NCBI GenBank assembly: GCA_964623885.1
Contig: CAZUVM010000217.1
Coordinates: forward strand, 1-64,000
DNA length: 64,000 nucleotides
Reading direction: 5' to 3'
Source of the DNA: CAZUVM01 sp964623885
GTDB lineage: Bacteria; Verrucomicrobiota; Verrucomicrobiia; Limisphaerales; UBA8199
A program made the translations under genes and the position numbers. Of this stretch, positions 1 through 7,822 are shown one piece after another. The notes below the pieces were generated by a model. It was not told the DNA's origin, did not search any database, and worked only from the letters and a program-made list of their open reading frames with translations. Within the stretch, counting starts at the first letter, position 1; every line of letters starts with the position of its first letter.

Positions 1-383
<383 letters not shown>

Positions 384-683
384 AAAACGTTAGTTGATTC
401 GACTTTATTGTCCGATCGTGAGACCGGACGGGTCTTTAATCTTTAAAACTCTTCAGGCCTTCCAACTAACTGGAAGGACCCGAAGGGGCTCTTAACTTAT
501 CGCACAATTCAATTTTCAATGAGCAGTGTTCCGACTAGCGGAACGAAAATCTTTACCGGTTCTTAACCGAAACTTTACCGGCTTTTTACCGAGCTTGTCG
601 GTATATGACCCGAATCAGGGGGACAAAAAATCCGAGCAGCCGATTTCGTTTCCTAACTCGGCCTCTCAGACCTTAGTTAAATT
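384..683 (-). other. 16S rRNA leader with hairpins and an 11-bp tandem repeat
   Basis: About 300 nt separate the predicted transcription start from mature 16S. Two hairpins are visible: GTCCG/CGGAC at 411-430, and CCTTCCA/TGGAAGG at about 459-478; they may belong to the precursor processing stem. At 551-594 four 11-bp units follow each other exactly (551, 562, 573, 584), each a variant of CTTTACCGGNN. I see no clear boxA antitermination element on the transcribed strand. Confidence 0.7.
551..594. repeat. 11-bp tandem repeat, four units, in rRNA leader
   Basis: Units on the + strand are ctttaccggtt, cttaaccgaaa, ctttaccggct and ttttaccgagc, directly abutting. The period is close to one helical turn. 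On the transcribed (minus) strand the core is CGGTAAAG. Function unknown; it lies about 90-130 nt downstream of the predicted rRNA transcription start. Confidence 0.75.
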
Positions 684-719
684 CGCGGTTAATTTATCGG
701 TCAACCGCACGGCTGTCAA
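684..719 (-). promoter_or_regulatory. Predicted rRNA operon promoter
   Basis: On the minus strand a perfect -35 TTGACA (714-719) is followed after exactly 17 nt by TAAATT (691-696) as -10, 4/6 to consensus. Transcription would start near 684. Upstream of the -35 is an A-rich stretch (about 720-740) that could act as an UP element. Position and direction fit the 16S gene. Confidence 0.65.
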
Positions 720-1081
720 CAGTTTAGTTTGCTGTTTTTAGCCGCTGCTGCCCTGAGCAGCAAGACCATAGTAACAACTTCTGAAAGCGGATCAACATCT
801 TTTTTCTTCCTGCAAAAATCTTCCCGATCCGCTCGGGTCTTAGTTATCTCGTAAAGAACGTGTAAGAGAGAATACGCAAATCCAAAAATGGCGCAAGGAT
901 TTTGTGAAATATTTTTAAAAAATTATAACAATCTGCCAACCAACGGCTTGCGCTGCAAAATCAGCAACTCGAGAAACAACACCAAAACGAATAGACGACT
1001 AATCGGTGACCGGGCCCAAGGGATGCCGAGAAAAACGGAGAGTTATCTCGGGAATGGCCCAGATACACGAGAGAGAAGAGA
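720..1081. other. Non-coding stretch upstream of the rRNA promoter
   Basis: No credible gene, tRNA or terminator seen. An AT-rich patch lies at about 885-1000. Possible 5' regulatory region of the rRNA operon, and 3' flank of the methyltransferase gene. Confidence 0.5.
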
Positions 1082-1109
1082 GGGACGCCGGGGGACGGGC
1101 GTCCTTACC
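1082..1109. repeat. Family A hairpin repeat, copy A1
   Basis: Reads gggacgcc-g-rich loop-ggcgtcc then ttacc, an imperfect palindrome with a 7-bp stem. It contains the TAA stop codon (complement at 1105-1107) of the minus-strand methyltransferase, so that gene ends inside the repeat. Confidence 0.75.
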
Positions 1110-2274
1110 TTCGGGCCCGCAGAATGAATGTATAGGCGTGAGGATTGTAACAGAAATCACAGGCAAATTCGGAGCGCAGGAAAGTAGCGATATGGATGAC
1201 TTGGGCTTCGAATCCGTGGGCCGCAAACAGAGCTTTAGTTCGTAGCACGCTGAGCAGATTAATGTGGTAATCGTCCACCGGACGAACGATATGGTCGGGA
1301 ATCTCGTCCATTTGAAAGAAGCCCAGGCAGAGCGCGCTGTGAGTAACGCGGCAGATTTCGCTTACCGCGATTTCAAATGCAGGCAGGGACAAGTGCTCGA
1401 AGAGATCGTGGACGACACAGAATTCGAACGATCTGCCCGGAGCTGGAATCTCCAAAACATTGGCGATTTGAAAAGAAGCAACTGGCGGTAAAGGCGCGGA
1501 GTCGGGCTGAGGTAAGTTAACCGTGGTCGGGAAAAGGCCGCGAGCGTTGCTGATATTCTTCTCAGCGAGATCGAACCCGGTGTAAGCGAAGAAGCGAGCC
1601 AGGCCAAAAGAATGCAGGAAGCGATAATCGTTGGCGGAGCCGCAGGCAGGCTCGAGGAGAGTGCGGAGCGCGGAGTCCGGAGTGCGGAATGAGGGGGACG
1701 TGACGCATAATGCGTGATGCGTGCTCGAAGGAATGGAGGGCAGTGAAGAGAAAATGCTCTGCCAGATTTGCTGGAAAGTGTTGAGTATGGGTTGGGGGAG
1801 TTCAGCAACGCCGTTCGCAAAGGAGGTGGCTGAGAGAAACACCTCGATGTAGTTGGGAATGGTTACGGCGTCGCAGGTCGTCGGCAGCCGTGTAAAAGCC
1901 TGTCGGACGTAGTGGGGTATTTCCGCGCCTTCGGCGTTGTCGGCATTTCGACGGAGAGCGTGGTGCAGGACTTGAAGTTGCTCGAGATCACCCGCTCGAT
2001 GGGCGAAGTCCGCGAGCCAATTCATGAGTCCGGCGAAGCGGCATTCTTCGGTCATGAGCGCAGCGAAACGCTCGCCGGTGAGGGCGCGAATGAGGAAATG
2101 ACGCGAGAGGATGCTTTGCAAATTGAGGCGCGGGTCTTCCACCCCAGCGACCAGATAGTCACGAAGCCAGGCGGCGTCGTGGCGTGCCCAGGAGCGAGCG
2201 AGTTTTTCTGATTCGTGGCGGAGAGACTCGTGCATGGACGGTGAGATTTTGGCCACCAGCGCGGCGGAACACAT
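1105..2274 (-). CDS. Class I SAM-dependent methyltransferase-like protein
   Basis: A 389-residue protein. The C-terminal half carries a Rossmann methyltransferase motif I (LLEPACGSANDYRFL, about residues 207-221), a motif near ARFFAYTGFDLAEKNI, and the acidic FCVVHDLFEHLS strand typical of class I enzymes. The N-terminal about 180 residues are helical and not recognised. Substrate unknown. Residues about 183-206 (THHALCVTSPSF... SALRT) are encoded by a dispersed repeat placed directly before motif I. The ATG at 2274 is chosen as the first in-frame start giving a full N-terminus. The stop lies in a family A repeat. It is divergent from the ABC ATPase gene. No operon partner. Confidence 0.8.
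   Translation of the reverse strand: MCSAALVAKISPSMHESLRHESEKLARSWARHDAAWLRDYLVAGVEDPRLNLQSILSRHFLIRALTGERFAALMTEECRFAGLMNWLADFAHRAGDLEQLQVLHHALRRNADNAEGAEIPHYVRQAFTRLPTTCDAVTIPNYIEVFLSATSFANGVAELPQPILNTFQQIWQSIFSSLPSIPSSTHHALCVTSPSFRTPDSALRTLLEPACGSANDYRFLHSFGLARFFAYTGFDLAEKNISNARGLFPTTVNLPQPDSAPLPPVASFQIANVLEIPAPGRSFEFCVVHDLFEHLSLPAFEIAVSEICRVTHSALCLGFFQMDEIPDHIVRPVDDYHINLLSVLRTKALFAAHGFEAQVIHIATFLRSEFACDFCYNPHAYTFILRARR
1656..1726 (-). repeat. Repeat tract inserted in frame in the methyltransferase gene
   Basis: On the coding strand the segment runs as acgcatcacgcattatgcg (1697-1725) followed by direct repeats of the type ccgcactccg/ccggactccg/ccgcgctccg (1659-1693). The same acgcatcacg type recurs in the intergenic tract at about 51038-51065. 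The translated part (T-H-H-A-L ... S-A-L-R-T) is compositionally foreign to the enzyme and sits between the N-terminal domain and motif I. Confidence 0.7.
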
Positions 2275-2517
2275 CCAAAGTTGGCCAGAATACTTGTGGC
2301 AGGAAGATATTGAGACAAGAAGATTGATGACAGAAAAATTAAAGCGTCACTGCATCTCTTCATGGTCCCTTGCTAAGAGCATTGAGCCGAAGCGACTGTC
2401 GCAGCCCGTGGCACCATCCCGGCCTCTGCGGGCCGAGACGGCTCGCGCTCCGGGCGAATCTTGCGCCGCTAGGAGCCGGGACCGCTGGCGATCCGTCAGA
2501 GGCTTGCGTGAGGGCGG

Positions 2518-3810
2518 GTGGTGGACAAGAATCAGGTCGTGGCGCGCGTTGAACTGGAGCAGTTAACCAAAGTATTTCATGGGCAGCGAGGAGCATTGGT
2601 TCAGGCGTTGAACGGCGTCAACCTGGCAGTAGAACAAGGCGAACTGCTCGTGCTGGTGGGTCCTTCGGGCTGCGGGAAGACAACCTTGCTGAGATTGGTG
2701 GCTGGTTTGGAGGAACCGACCGCCGGCACGGTTCGAATCGATGGGAAGACCATGAATGGGATCTCGCCGGGAAAGCGCGACGTGGCGATGGTGTTCCAGA
2801 GTCCGGCTTTATATCCGCACATGTCGGCTTACGAAAACATGGCCTTTGGACTGAAGCTGCGCGGAGTCGCAAACCGCGAGCGGGACGCACGGGTGCGAGA
2901 GGCGGCGGAGTGGCTGGGATTAGCGCATTGCCTGGAGCGGCGGCCGATGGAGCTTTCCGGCGGCGAGAGGCAAAGAGTAGCGTTGGGCCGAGCGATTGCT
3001 CGTCGTCCAAAAGTAATCCTGCTGGACGAACCGCTTTCCAACCTGGACGCGCCGCTTCGGACTCGGATGCGGCTTGATTTGGCCAGGCTGCAGCAGGGGG
3101 TTGGAATGACGATGATTTATGTCACACATGACCAAACAGAGGCGCTGGCTTTGGGTGGCCGCGTGGCAGTAATGCGATTGGGTTTATTACAACAAGTCGG
3201 AAATCCGCAAGAGGTGTACGGGCGACCTGCGAGCCAGTTTGTTGCCGAGTTCTTGGGAATCCCGCCGATGAATTTTCTCCGCGGACGTTTTGTTACGGAG
3301 CACGATATCCTTGAATTTGAGATGCAACCGGCGCGGGGGATCACAAATAATTACGGAATTGGCAGCGAGACGCTGCCAAAACCCCCAGGCGAGGACGCCC
3401 GCACTACAGGCGCCGCGATTTCCCACAGTTTGACAGAAGGGAAACTGGTGCTGGAGTTGGAACCGGCGCAGGCGCAAACGTTACGCGCGTATGCGGGCAA
3501 GGCGGCCGTCCTTGGCTTGCGTCCACAGGATGTGGTGGCCGAGGTGGTTTCGCCAAAAACATTGGCGGGGCAAGCTTCCATTCTTGGCTCCTCAGGTGCA
3601 GTCGACCAGAAGTTCGAGGGAAATGCCGAGTTGGTGGAATTTCACGGAGACGAGGCGTACGTGCATGCTCGCATCGCCGACCAGTTGATCGTCGCGCGAG
3701 TCGCGGAAGGACGGCAACTTAAGCCAGGGCAACGGTTGATGCTGCGACTGGATGTAGCGAGGGGGCACTGGTTTGATGCAGCGGACCAAAAGCGCATAAG
3801 AACGGGCTAG
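2518..3810 (+). CDS. ABC transporter ATP-binding protein, MalK/UgpC type
   Basis: A 430-residue cytoplasmic ATPase of a carbohydrate-type importer. Walker A GPSGCGKTT (about 49-57), Q-loop FQSPALYPHMS, signature LSGGERQR (about 146-153), Walker B VILLDEPLSNLD (about 166-177) and switch His in YVTHDQTEA. After residue 240 comes the long C-terminal regulatory region with TOBE-like strands (LGLRPQDVV, about 330), as in MalK/UgpC. No permease or binding-protein gene is adjacent, so the substrate is unknown. Residues about 281-298 come from an inserted hairpin repeat. The start is uncertain: GTG at 2518, 2521 or 2542 all fit, the last giving MARVELEQLTKVF. MalK-family proteins are usually 350-380 residues. 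Confidence 0.9.
   Translation: MVDKNQVVARVELEQLTKVFHGQRGALVQALNGVNLAVEQGELLVLVGPSGCGKTTLLRLVAGLEEPTAGTVRIDGKTMNGISPGKRDVAMVFQSPALYPHMSAYENMAFGLKLRGVANRERDARVREAAEWLGLAHCLERRPMELSGGERQRVALGRAIARRPKVILLDEPLSNLDAPLRTRMRLDLARLQQGVGMTMIYVTHDQTEALALGGRVAVMRLGLLQQVGNPQEVYGRPASQFVAEFLGIPPMNFLRGRFVTEHDILEFEMQPARGITNNYGIGSETLPKPPGEDARTTGAAISHSLTEGKLVLELEPAQAQTLRAYAGKAAVLGLRPQDVVAEVVSPKTLAGQASILGSSGAVDQKFEGNAELVEFHGDEAYVHARIADQLIVARVAEGRQLKPGQRLMLRLDVARGHWFDAADQKRIRTG
3361..3411 (+). repeat. Hairpin repeat inserted in frame in the ABC ATPase gene
   Basis: Perfect hairpin GGCAGCG-AGA-CGCTGCC at 3361-3377, followed by ccaggcgaggacgcccgcactac. This part of the protein (GSETLPKPPGEDARTTGA) is hydrophilic and interrupts the regulatory C-terminal domain between two otherwise family-like stretches. 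It resembles the other dispersed intergenic hairpins in composition. Confidence 0.65.
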
Positions 3811-3850
3811 CAATGCTTGGGTTTCGCAGTCAGTTCGGTAGCATTTACAA

Positions 3851-3903
3851 AGCGGCGCAGACTCGGAAGTCTGCGATACAGCACGCTCGGAGGCCCGGCT
3901 AGC
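3851..3903. repeat. Family B hairpin repeat, copy B1 (in gap 3811-4176)
   Basis: Contains GCAGACT-CGGA-AGTCTGC, then gatacagcacgctcggaggcc. The same arrangement (hairpin, gatacagca, ctcggagg) recurs at 7761-7820 and 24497-24615. The rest of the 366-bp gap holds no gene I can support. Confidence 0.75.
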
Positions 3904-4176
3904 GTTTCCAAGCAGATGAAGTCGGCGCTTGCTCCTTTCGGGCGCGTTTGGATTTGGCTTCTATGTGGGCTTCCATTAAGCGTCGGATCTTCTGCGAAGA
4001 ACCATGCCTGCTTCGTAATTGGGCATTCAGAGTCGCCAATTGATCGGCCTCGGATCCTCCAGCGGAAGTGATTGGTTTTAAGGAAGATCTGCGTTTTCTC
4101 ATATTCCTATAGAATAGCGCACCCGCTGAACACGTCGAATGGGGTGTTTGTCAATAAGAGTAGATTGAGCGATTTT

Positions 4177-4716
4177 ATGAGCATGAAGATGACGAAGATT
4201 TTGGCAGTCGGGTGTGCGGGATTGGCAATGCTGTTGGCGGGTTGCGCCAGTCCGCCCCCGGACAACGTTGAGAGGGGGCCGCACGGAACGGTAGCGTACT
4301 ATGTATCTGTCGATGCTACGGCGCCGGGAGCTCGGGTTGAAGCGAACGGACAATACATTGGGAATACGCCGCTCACTTTGAAGATTTTCGGCGACAAAGA
4401 TGGTACGTTCCATGACTTTGGCTCGTATTACTACGTGGTGCAGGCGTTACCTTTGGCCACGAATCAGTACCCGCAGGTCGCCATGTTCCGCACAGGCAAA
4501 AACTTCACGCCAGAGGATCATGTTCCTAAAAGCATCAACTTTGACATGAACCAGCCGCAGCCGGCGCCTGCTGCGTCAGCCCCTCTGGCCGCACCGGGAG
4601 CCCCTTACTATGGACCGCCGGCGGCTTACCCTTACCCTTATCCATACCCATATCCGTATTCTTATGGTCCGGCGTTCCGTTTCTATATTGGACCAGGGTA
4701 CTATCACCATCATTGA
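4177..4716 (+). CDS. PEGA-domain lipoprotein with Tyr-Pro-rich tail
   Basis: A 179-residue predicted lipoprotein. The ATG at 4177 gives a standard lipoprotein signal (MKMTKIL ... LLAGC) with the lipobox Cys at about residue 22. A PEGA-like segment follows (VSVDATAPGARVEANGQYIGNTPLTL, about 46-70), a small surface-layer or glycan-associated domain. The C-terminus is low complexity: Pro/Ala, then YPYPYPYPYPYSYGP and a final HHH. The ATGs at 4177 and 4183 are both possible; a longer open frame begins at 4072 but would bury the signal peptide. Stand-alone gene; exported, function unknown. Confidence 0.8.
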   Translation: MSMKMTKILAVGCAGLAMLLAGCASPPPDNVERGPHGTVAYYVSVDATAPGARVEANGQYIGNTPLTLKIFGDKDGTFHDFGSYYYVVQALPLATNQYPQVAMFRTGKNFTPEDHVPKSINFDMNQPQPAPAASAPLAAPGAPYYGPPAAYPYPYPYPYPYSYGPAFRFYIGPGYYHHH

Positions 4717-4734
4717 TAATTTAACCCTAGAAAA

Positions 4735-4890
4735 GGACAGAAATCTGCGACACAGCAGGGCTTTCAGTCGCTGCATATTTGGGACCCAGAAACACCTTTT
4801 TGGTGGTTCCTCGACTCGAAGGTCGGCGATACACAGGGTCCTGCCGGACGGACACCAAGGCCTGGGCTACAAATCTCCGGCTACGTCTTG
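4735..4890. repeat. Degenerate family B-like repeat region
   Basis: Fragments such as aatctgcgacacagcag, tcgaaggtcggcgatacacag and aaggcctgggctac resemble worn copies of the family B unit (paired hairpins joined by gatacagca). Imperfect; no gene seen between 4717 and 4966. Confidence 0.4.
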
Positions 4891-4966
4891 CCAGCCTGAG
4901 CCATTTTGAAATCGAGTTGGTCGAGGTTGTAGGCAGCGCGGTTCGACGATAGAATGGAGGTCGCAG

Positions 4967-7582
4967 ATGAGTTTTTCCGCGCCCAGCACAGTTTCCCCGT
5001 CTCAAGCCTCCTTTCGGAAGGAAGGCACAGCGCGTTTGCCGGAGCTGCTCGCACCGGCGGGCGATTGGGAATGCGCCCGGGCGGCCGTGGAAAACGGCGC
5101 GGATGCCATCTACTTCGGCTTGGAAAAGTTCAATGCCCGGATGCGGGCGCACAATTTTACCGAAGCGGATTTGCCGGAGCTGATGACGTATTTGCATCGG
5201 CGCGGACTAAAAGGATACGTCACCTTCAACACGCTGGTGTTCCAAAATGAGCTGACGGATGCGGAACAATATGCGCGGACCATGATCGCTGCCGGCGTGG
5301 ATGCGGCAATTGTGCAGGACGTCGGCATCTGCCGATTGCTGCGCCGGCTTTCGCCTGATTTCCCGATCCATGCCTCGACGCAGATGACCATTACCAGCGC
5401 GGGCGGTGTGGAGTTTGCACGGGAACTGGGATGCAATCTCGTGGTACTCGCGCGTGAATGTTCGACGAAGGAAATTGAAAAGATCATCGCAAACGAGACG
5501 CAGGCAGCACTCCCGCTCGAAGTTTTTGTGCACGGCGCTTTATGCGTGGCGTATTCGGGGCAGTGCCTCACCAGCGAAGCGCTGGGCGGTCGCTCCGCAA
5601 ACCGAGGCGAGTGCGCCCAGGCTTGTCGCATGCCGTATGAGTTGTTTTCTGACGGGCGGAAGGTGGAATTGGGCGACCGAAAGTATCTGTTGAGTCCGCA
5701 GGATCTAGCCGGGTTGGAGCTTCTGCCGGAACTTGTGCGCGCGGGTGTATCGTCGCTCAAGATTGAAGGCCGGCTGAAGTCACCGGAATACGTGGCGAAT
5801 ATCACTCGAATCTATCGCAAGGCGCTGGAGAGAATTGTGCCAGGCGAGCATAAGGCGATGAAGTCAGTCACAAGCCATGCGTACGAAATGGAAATGGCGT
5901 TTTCGCGAGGTTTATATACCGGCTGGTTTGGAGGCGTTAATAACCAGGAGCTGGTTCACGCGCGGTTCGGTAAAAAACGAGGCGTTTTCCTGGGAACGGT
6001 CACGGCAGTGAAGCGGCAAGGAGTGGTGATCAAGATCGAGGCGCCGCTTAAGCCGGGAGACGGAGTGGTATTCGACGCGGGTAAGCCGGAGGAAAAGGAG
6101 GAAGGTGGGCGGGTGTACGAAGTGGGAAGGTTGACGGGCGAAGGACGAAATGGGTTGGATGGGTCACAGGCATCGACAACGTTAAATGGGGAAGTGCTGC
6201 TGCTGTTTGGAAAGGGGGACATCGATTTTGGACGGGTACACGTTGGGGACAAGGTCTGGAAAACCAGTGACCCGGAATTGGACCGGCGCTTGCGACAGAG
6301 CTTTGCGGGAGACACTCCAAGATTTCAACGGCCGATTACGGTCGAAGTGCACGGCATGGCGGAAAAAGCGATGACCGTGATTGCGCGCGATGAATTGGGG
6401 CATGTGGCGCGAAAAGATTCGGCGATGCCGTTGTCGCGCGCGACTCGTCAGCCGTTGACCAAGCAACGTCTGGCGGATCAATTGGGAAGACTGGGCGGCA
6501 CACCATTCAAGTTGGCGAATCTGCAAAACAAGCTGGAAGGGGAAGTATTGCTCCCGGTTAGCGAGTTGAACCGGCTGCGGCGCGAACTGGTGAGCGAATT
6601 GGAGGCGCAGCGAGCAAAACCGAGGCGATGGCAATTGCTGCCCCCTGAAAACGCGGCGGTCGCCGCGTCCCGCGCCGGAGAGAGGCCTGAGCGCAGTAAT
6701 GGAGGCAGCATTGCCGCGCCGGAGTTGGTCGTTCTGGTTCGCAACCTTTCACAACTCGACGCCGTGCTGGCGGAAGGCGTGCGCCGGGTTTATTGCGAGT
6801 TCGAAGATTTGAAGAAATACCGGGAAGCAGTAGCAAAATTCAGGGCGTTCCATGGGAATCGTTGCGTGGATAACGAGGCGGAGGCGCCGAGCATCTGGGT
6901 AGCGCCGCCGCGAGTTTTCAAAATGTCGGAAGAGTGGACGCTAAAACAGGTGCGCTCGAGCGAGGCGGATGGATATCTGGTTCGGAATTACGATCATTTG
7001 AGTTATTTCAAAAACGATCGGCGGATTGGAGATTACTCGTTGAACGTGGCAAATCGATTCACCGCAGAGTATTTCCGAGAGCGATTTGGTCTGGAGCGCC
7101 TAACGGCCTCCTACGATTTGAACTTCAACCAGCTTGAAGCGTTGTTGAAAGCATCGCCGCCGGAGTGGTTTGAAGTAACGATTCATCAGCATATGCCGAT
7201 GTTCCATATGGAGCATTGCGTATTTTGCGCCTTCCTCTCCAGCGGAACGGATTACACCAATTGCGGGCGGCCATGCGACCGGCACGACGTGAAGCTGCGG
7301 GATCGGGTCGGAGCGGAACATCCAGTCAAAGCGGATGCCGGCTGCCGGAATACGGTCTTCAACGCGTTGGCGCAAACCGGCGCGGAATATGTTTCGGCGC
7401 TGCTGGACTTGGGAGTGCGGGCGTTCCGGCTGGAGTTCGTAAACGAGACGCCGGAACAGGTCGCACGAACCATCGGAAAGTATCGTCAATTGCTGCGGGG
7501 AGAAGTCACCGGCGGACAACTCTGGCGCGAGCTGAAACTGTTCAATCAGTTAGGAGTCACAAGAGGGCAGATGGGGCGTTGA
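4967..7582 (+). CDS. U32 family protein (RlhA/YhbU-like), long two-part form
   Basis: An 871-residue protein. The N-terminal half is a U32 'peptidase' TIM-barrel (LPELLAPAGDWECARAAVENGAD, then the U32 signature HGALCVAYSGQC ... GECAQACRMPYEL at about 187-220). The middle carries the strand-rich DUF3656-like domain. The C-terminus (about 745-800) has a second Cys cluster, MEHCVFCAFLSSG, NCGRPCDRHD and ADAGCRN. Family members with demonstrated roles (RlhA, TrhP) hydroxylate rRNA or tRNA and carry Fe-S clusters, so RNA modification is more likely than proteolysis (inference). E. coli RlhA is about 650 residues; this is longer. Start supported by GGAGG at 4956-4960, 6 nt before ATG. A hairpin at 6652-6667 probably marks a small insertion. 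Confidence 0.88.
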   Translation: MSFSAPSTVSPSQASFRKEGTARLPELLAPAGDWECARAAVENGADAIYFGLEKFNARMRAHNFTEADLPELMTYLHRRGLKGYVTFNTLVFQNELTDAEQYARTMIAAGVDAAIVQDVGICRLLRRLSPDFPIHASTQMTITSAGGVEFARELGCNLVVLARECSTKEIEKIIANETQAALPLEVFVHGALCVAYSGQCLTSEALGGRSANRGECAQACRMPYELFSDGRKVELGDRKYLLSPQDLAGLELLPELVRAGVSSLKIEGRLKSPEYVANITRIYRKALERIVPGEHKAMKSVTSHAYEMEMAFSRGLYTGWFGGVNNQELVHARFGKKRGVFLGTVTAVKRQGVVIKIEAPLKPGDGVVFDAGKPEEKEEGGRVYEVGRLTGEGRNGLDGSQASTTLNGEVLLLFGKGDIDFGRVHVGDKVWKTSDPELDRRLRQSFAGDTPRFQRPITVEVHGMAEKAMTVIARDELGHVARKDSAMPLSRATRQPLTKQRLADQLGRLGGTPFKLANLQNKLEGEVLLPVSELNRLRRELVSELEAQRAKPRRWQLLPPENAAVAASRAGERPERSNGGSIAAPELVVLVRNLSQLDAVLAEGVRRVYCEFEDLKKYREAVAKFRAFHGNRCVDNEAEAPSIWVAPPRVFKMSEEWTLKQVRSSEADGYLVRNYDHLSYFKNDRRIGDYSLNVANRFTAEYFRERFGLERLTASYDLNFNQLEALLKASPPEWFEVTIHQHMPMFHMEHCVFCAFLSSGTDYTNCGRPCDRHDVKLRDRVGAEHPVKADAGCRNTVFNALAQTGAEYVSALLDLGVRAFRLEFVNETPEQVARTIGKYRQLLRGEVTGGQLWRELKLFNQLGVTRGQMGR
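6652..6667 (+). repeat. Perfect palindrome inside the U32 gene, candidate in-frame element
   Basis: CGCGGCG-GT-CGCCGCG, a 7-bp perfect stem, encodes NAAVAAS at about residue 562 in a linker between domains, next to a low-complexity stretch (ASRAGERPERSNGGSIAAPE). Style matches the other in-frame hairpins but I see no second copy in this window. Confidence 0.45.
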
Positions 7583-7625
7583 AACGAGGAAAGGCCGAAG
7601 TGCGTAGGTCGAAGGGCGGAAAACA

Positions 7626-7680
7626 GCCAACCGGCGAGGGTGCCGGTTAGTTAGCAGCGCCCGAGGCGGGCGCGCTCCCT
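7626..7680. repeat. Family D double-hairpin repeat, copy D1
   Basis: Two hairpins in tandem: AACCGGCGAGGGTGCCGGTTAG, then GCGCCCG-AGG-CGGGCGC. The reverse complement has the same order as the copies at 46102-46153 and 57713-57760. It lies just beyond the U32 stop and could act as an mRNA 3' end. Confidence 0.8.
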
Positions 7681-7760
7681 AAAAATAACTGCATTGTTCT
7701 GGCGAAGGCACAGCCGGCCTTCGTAGGCGACTGGCGTTGATCACGATGGCCGTTTTTAGC

Positions 7761-7820
7761 GATCGCAGGCTGGGAAGCCTGCGATACAGCAGACTCGGAG
7801 GACTCGGAGGTCTGCGCTAC
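7761..7820. repeat. Family B hairpin repeat, copy B2
   Basis: Begins CGCAGGCT-GGGA-AGCCTGCG (8-bp stem), then gatacagcagactcggagg and a duplicated actcggagg. It stops two bases before the stop codon of the minus-strand protease gene. Confidence 0.8.
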
Positions 7821-7822
7821 GT

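Noticed and set aside
3788..3798. gcgcataag as part of a dif site
   Set aside because: Only one half resembles a XerC/XerD arm; the rest does not, and it lies in the end of the ABC ATPase gene.
4621..4670. YPYPYPY stretch as a possible tandem repeat or CRISPR-like array
   Set aside because: Only a codon-level low-complexity tail of the lipoprotein; no spacer structure.
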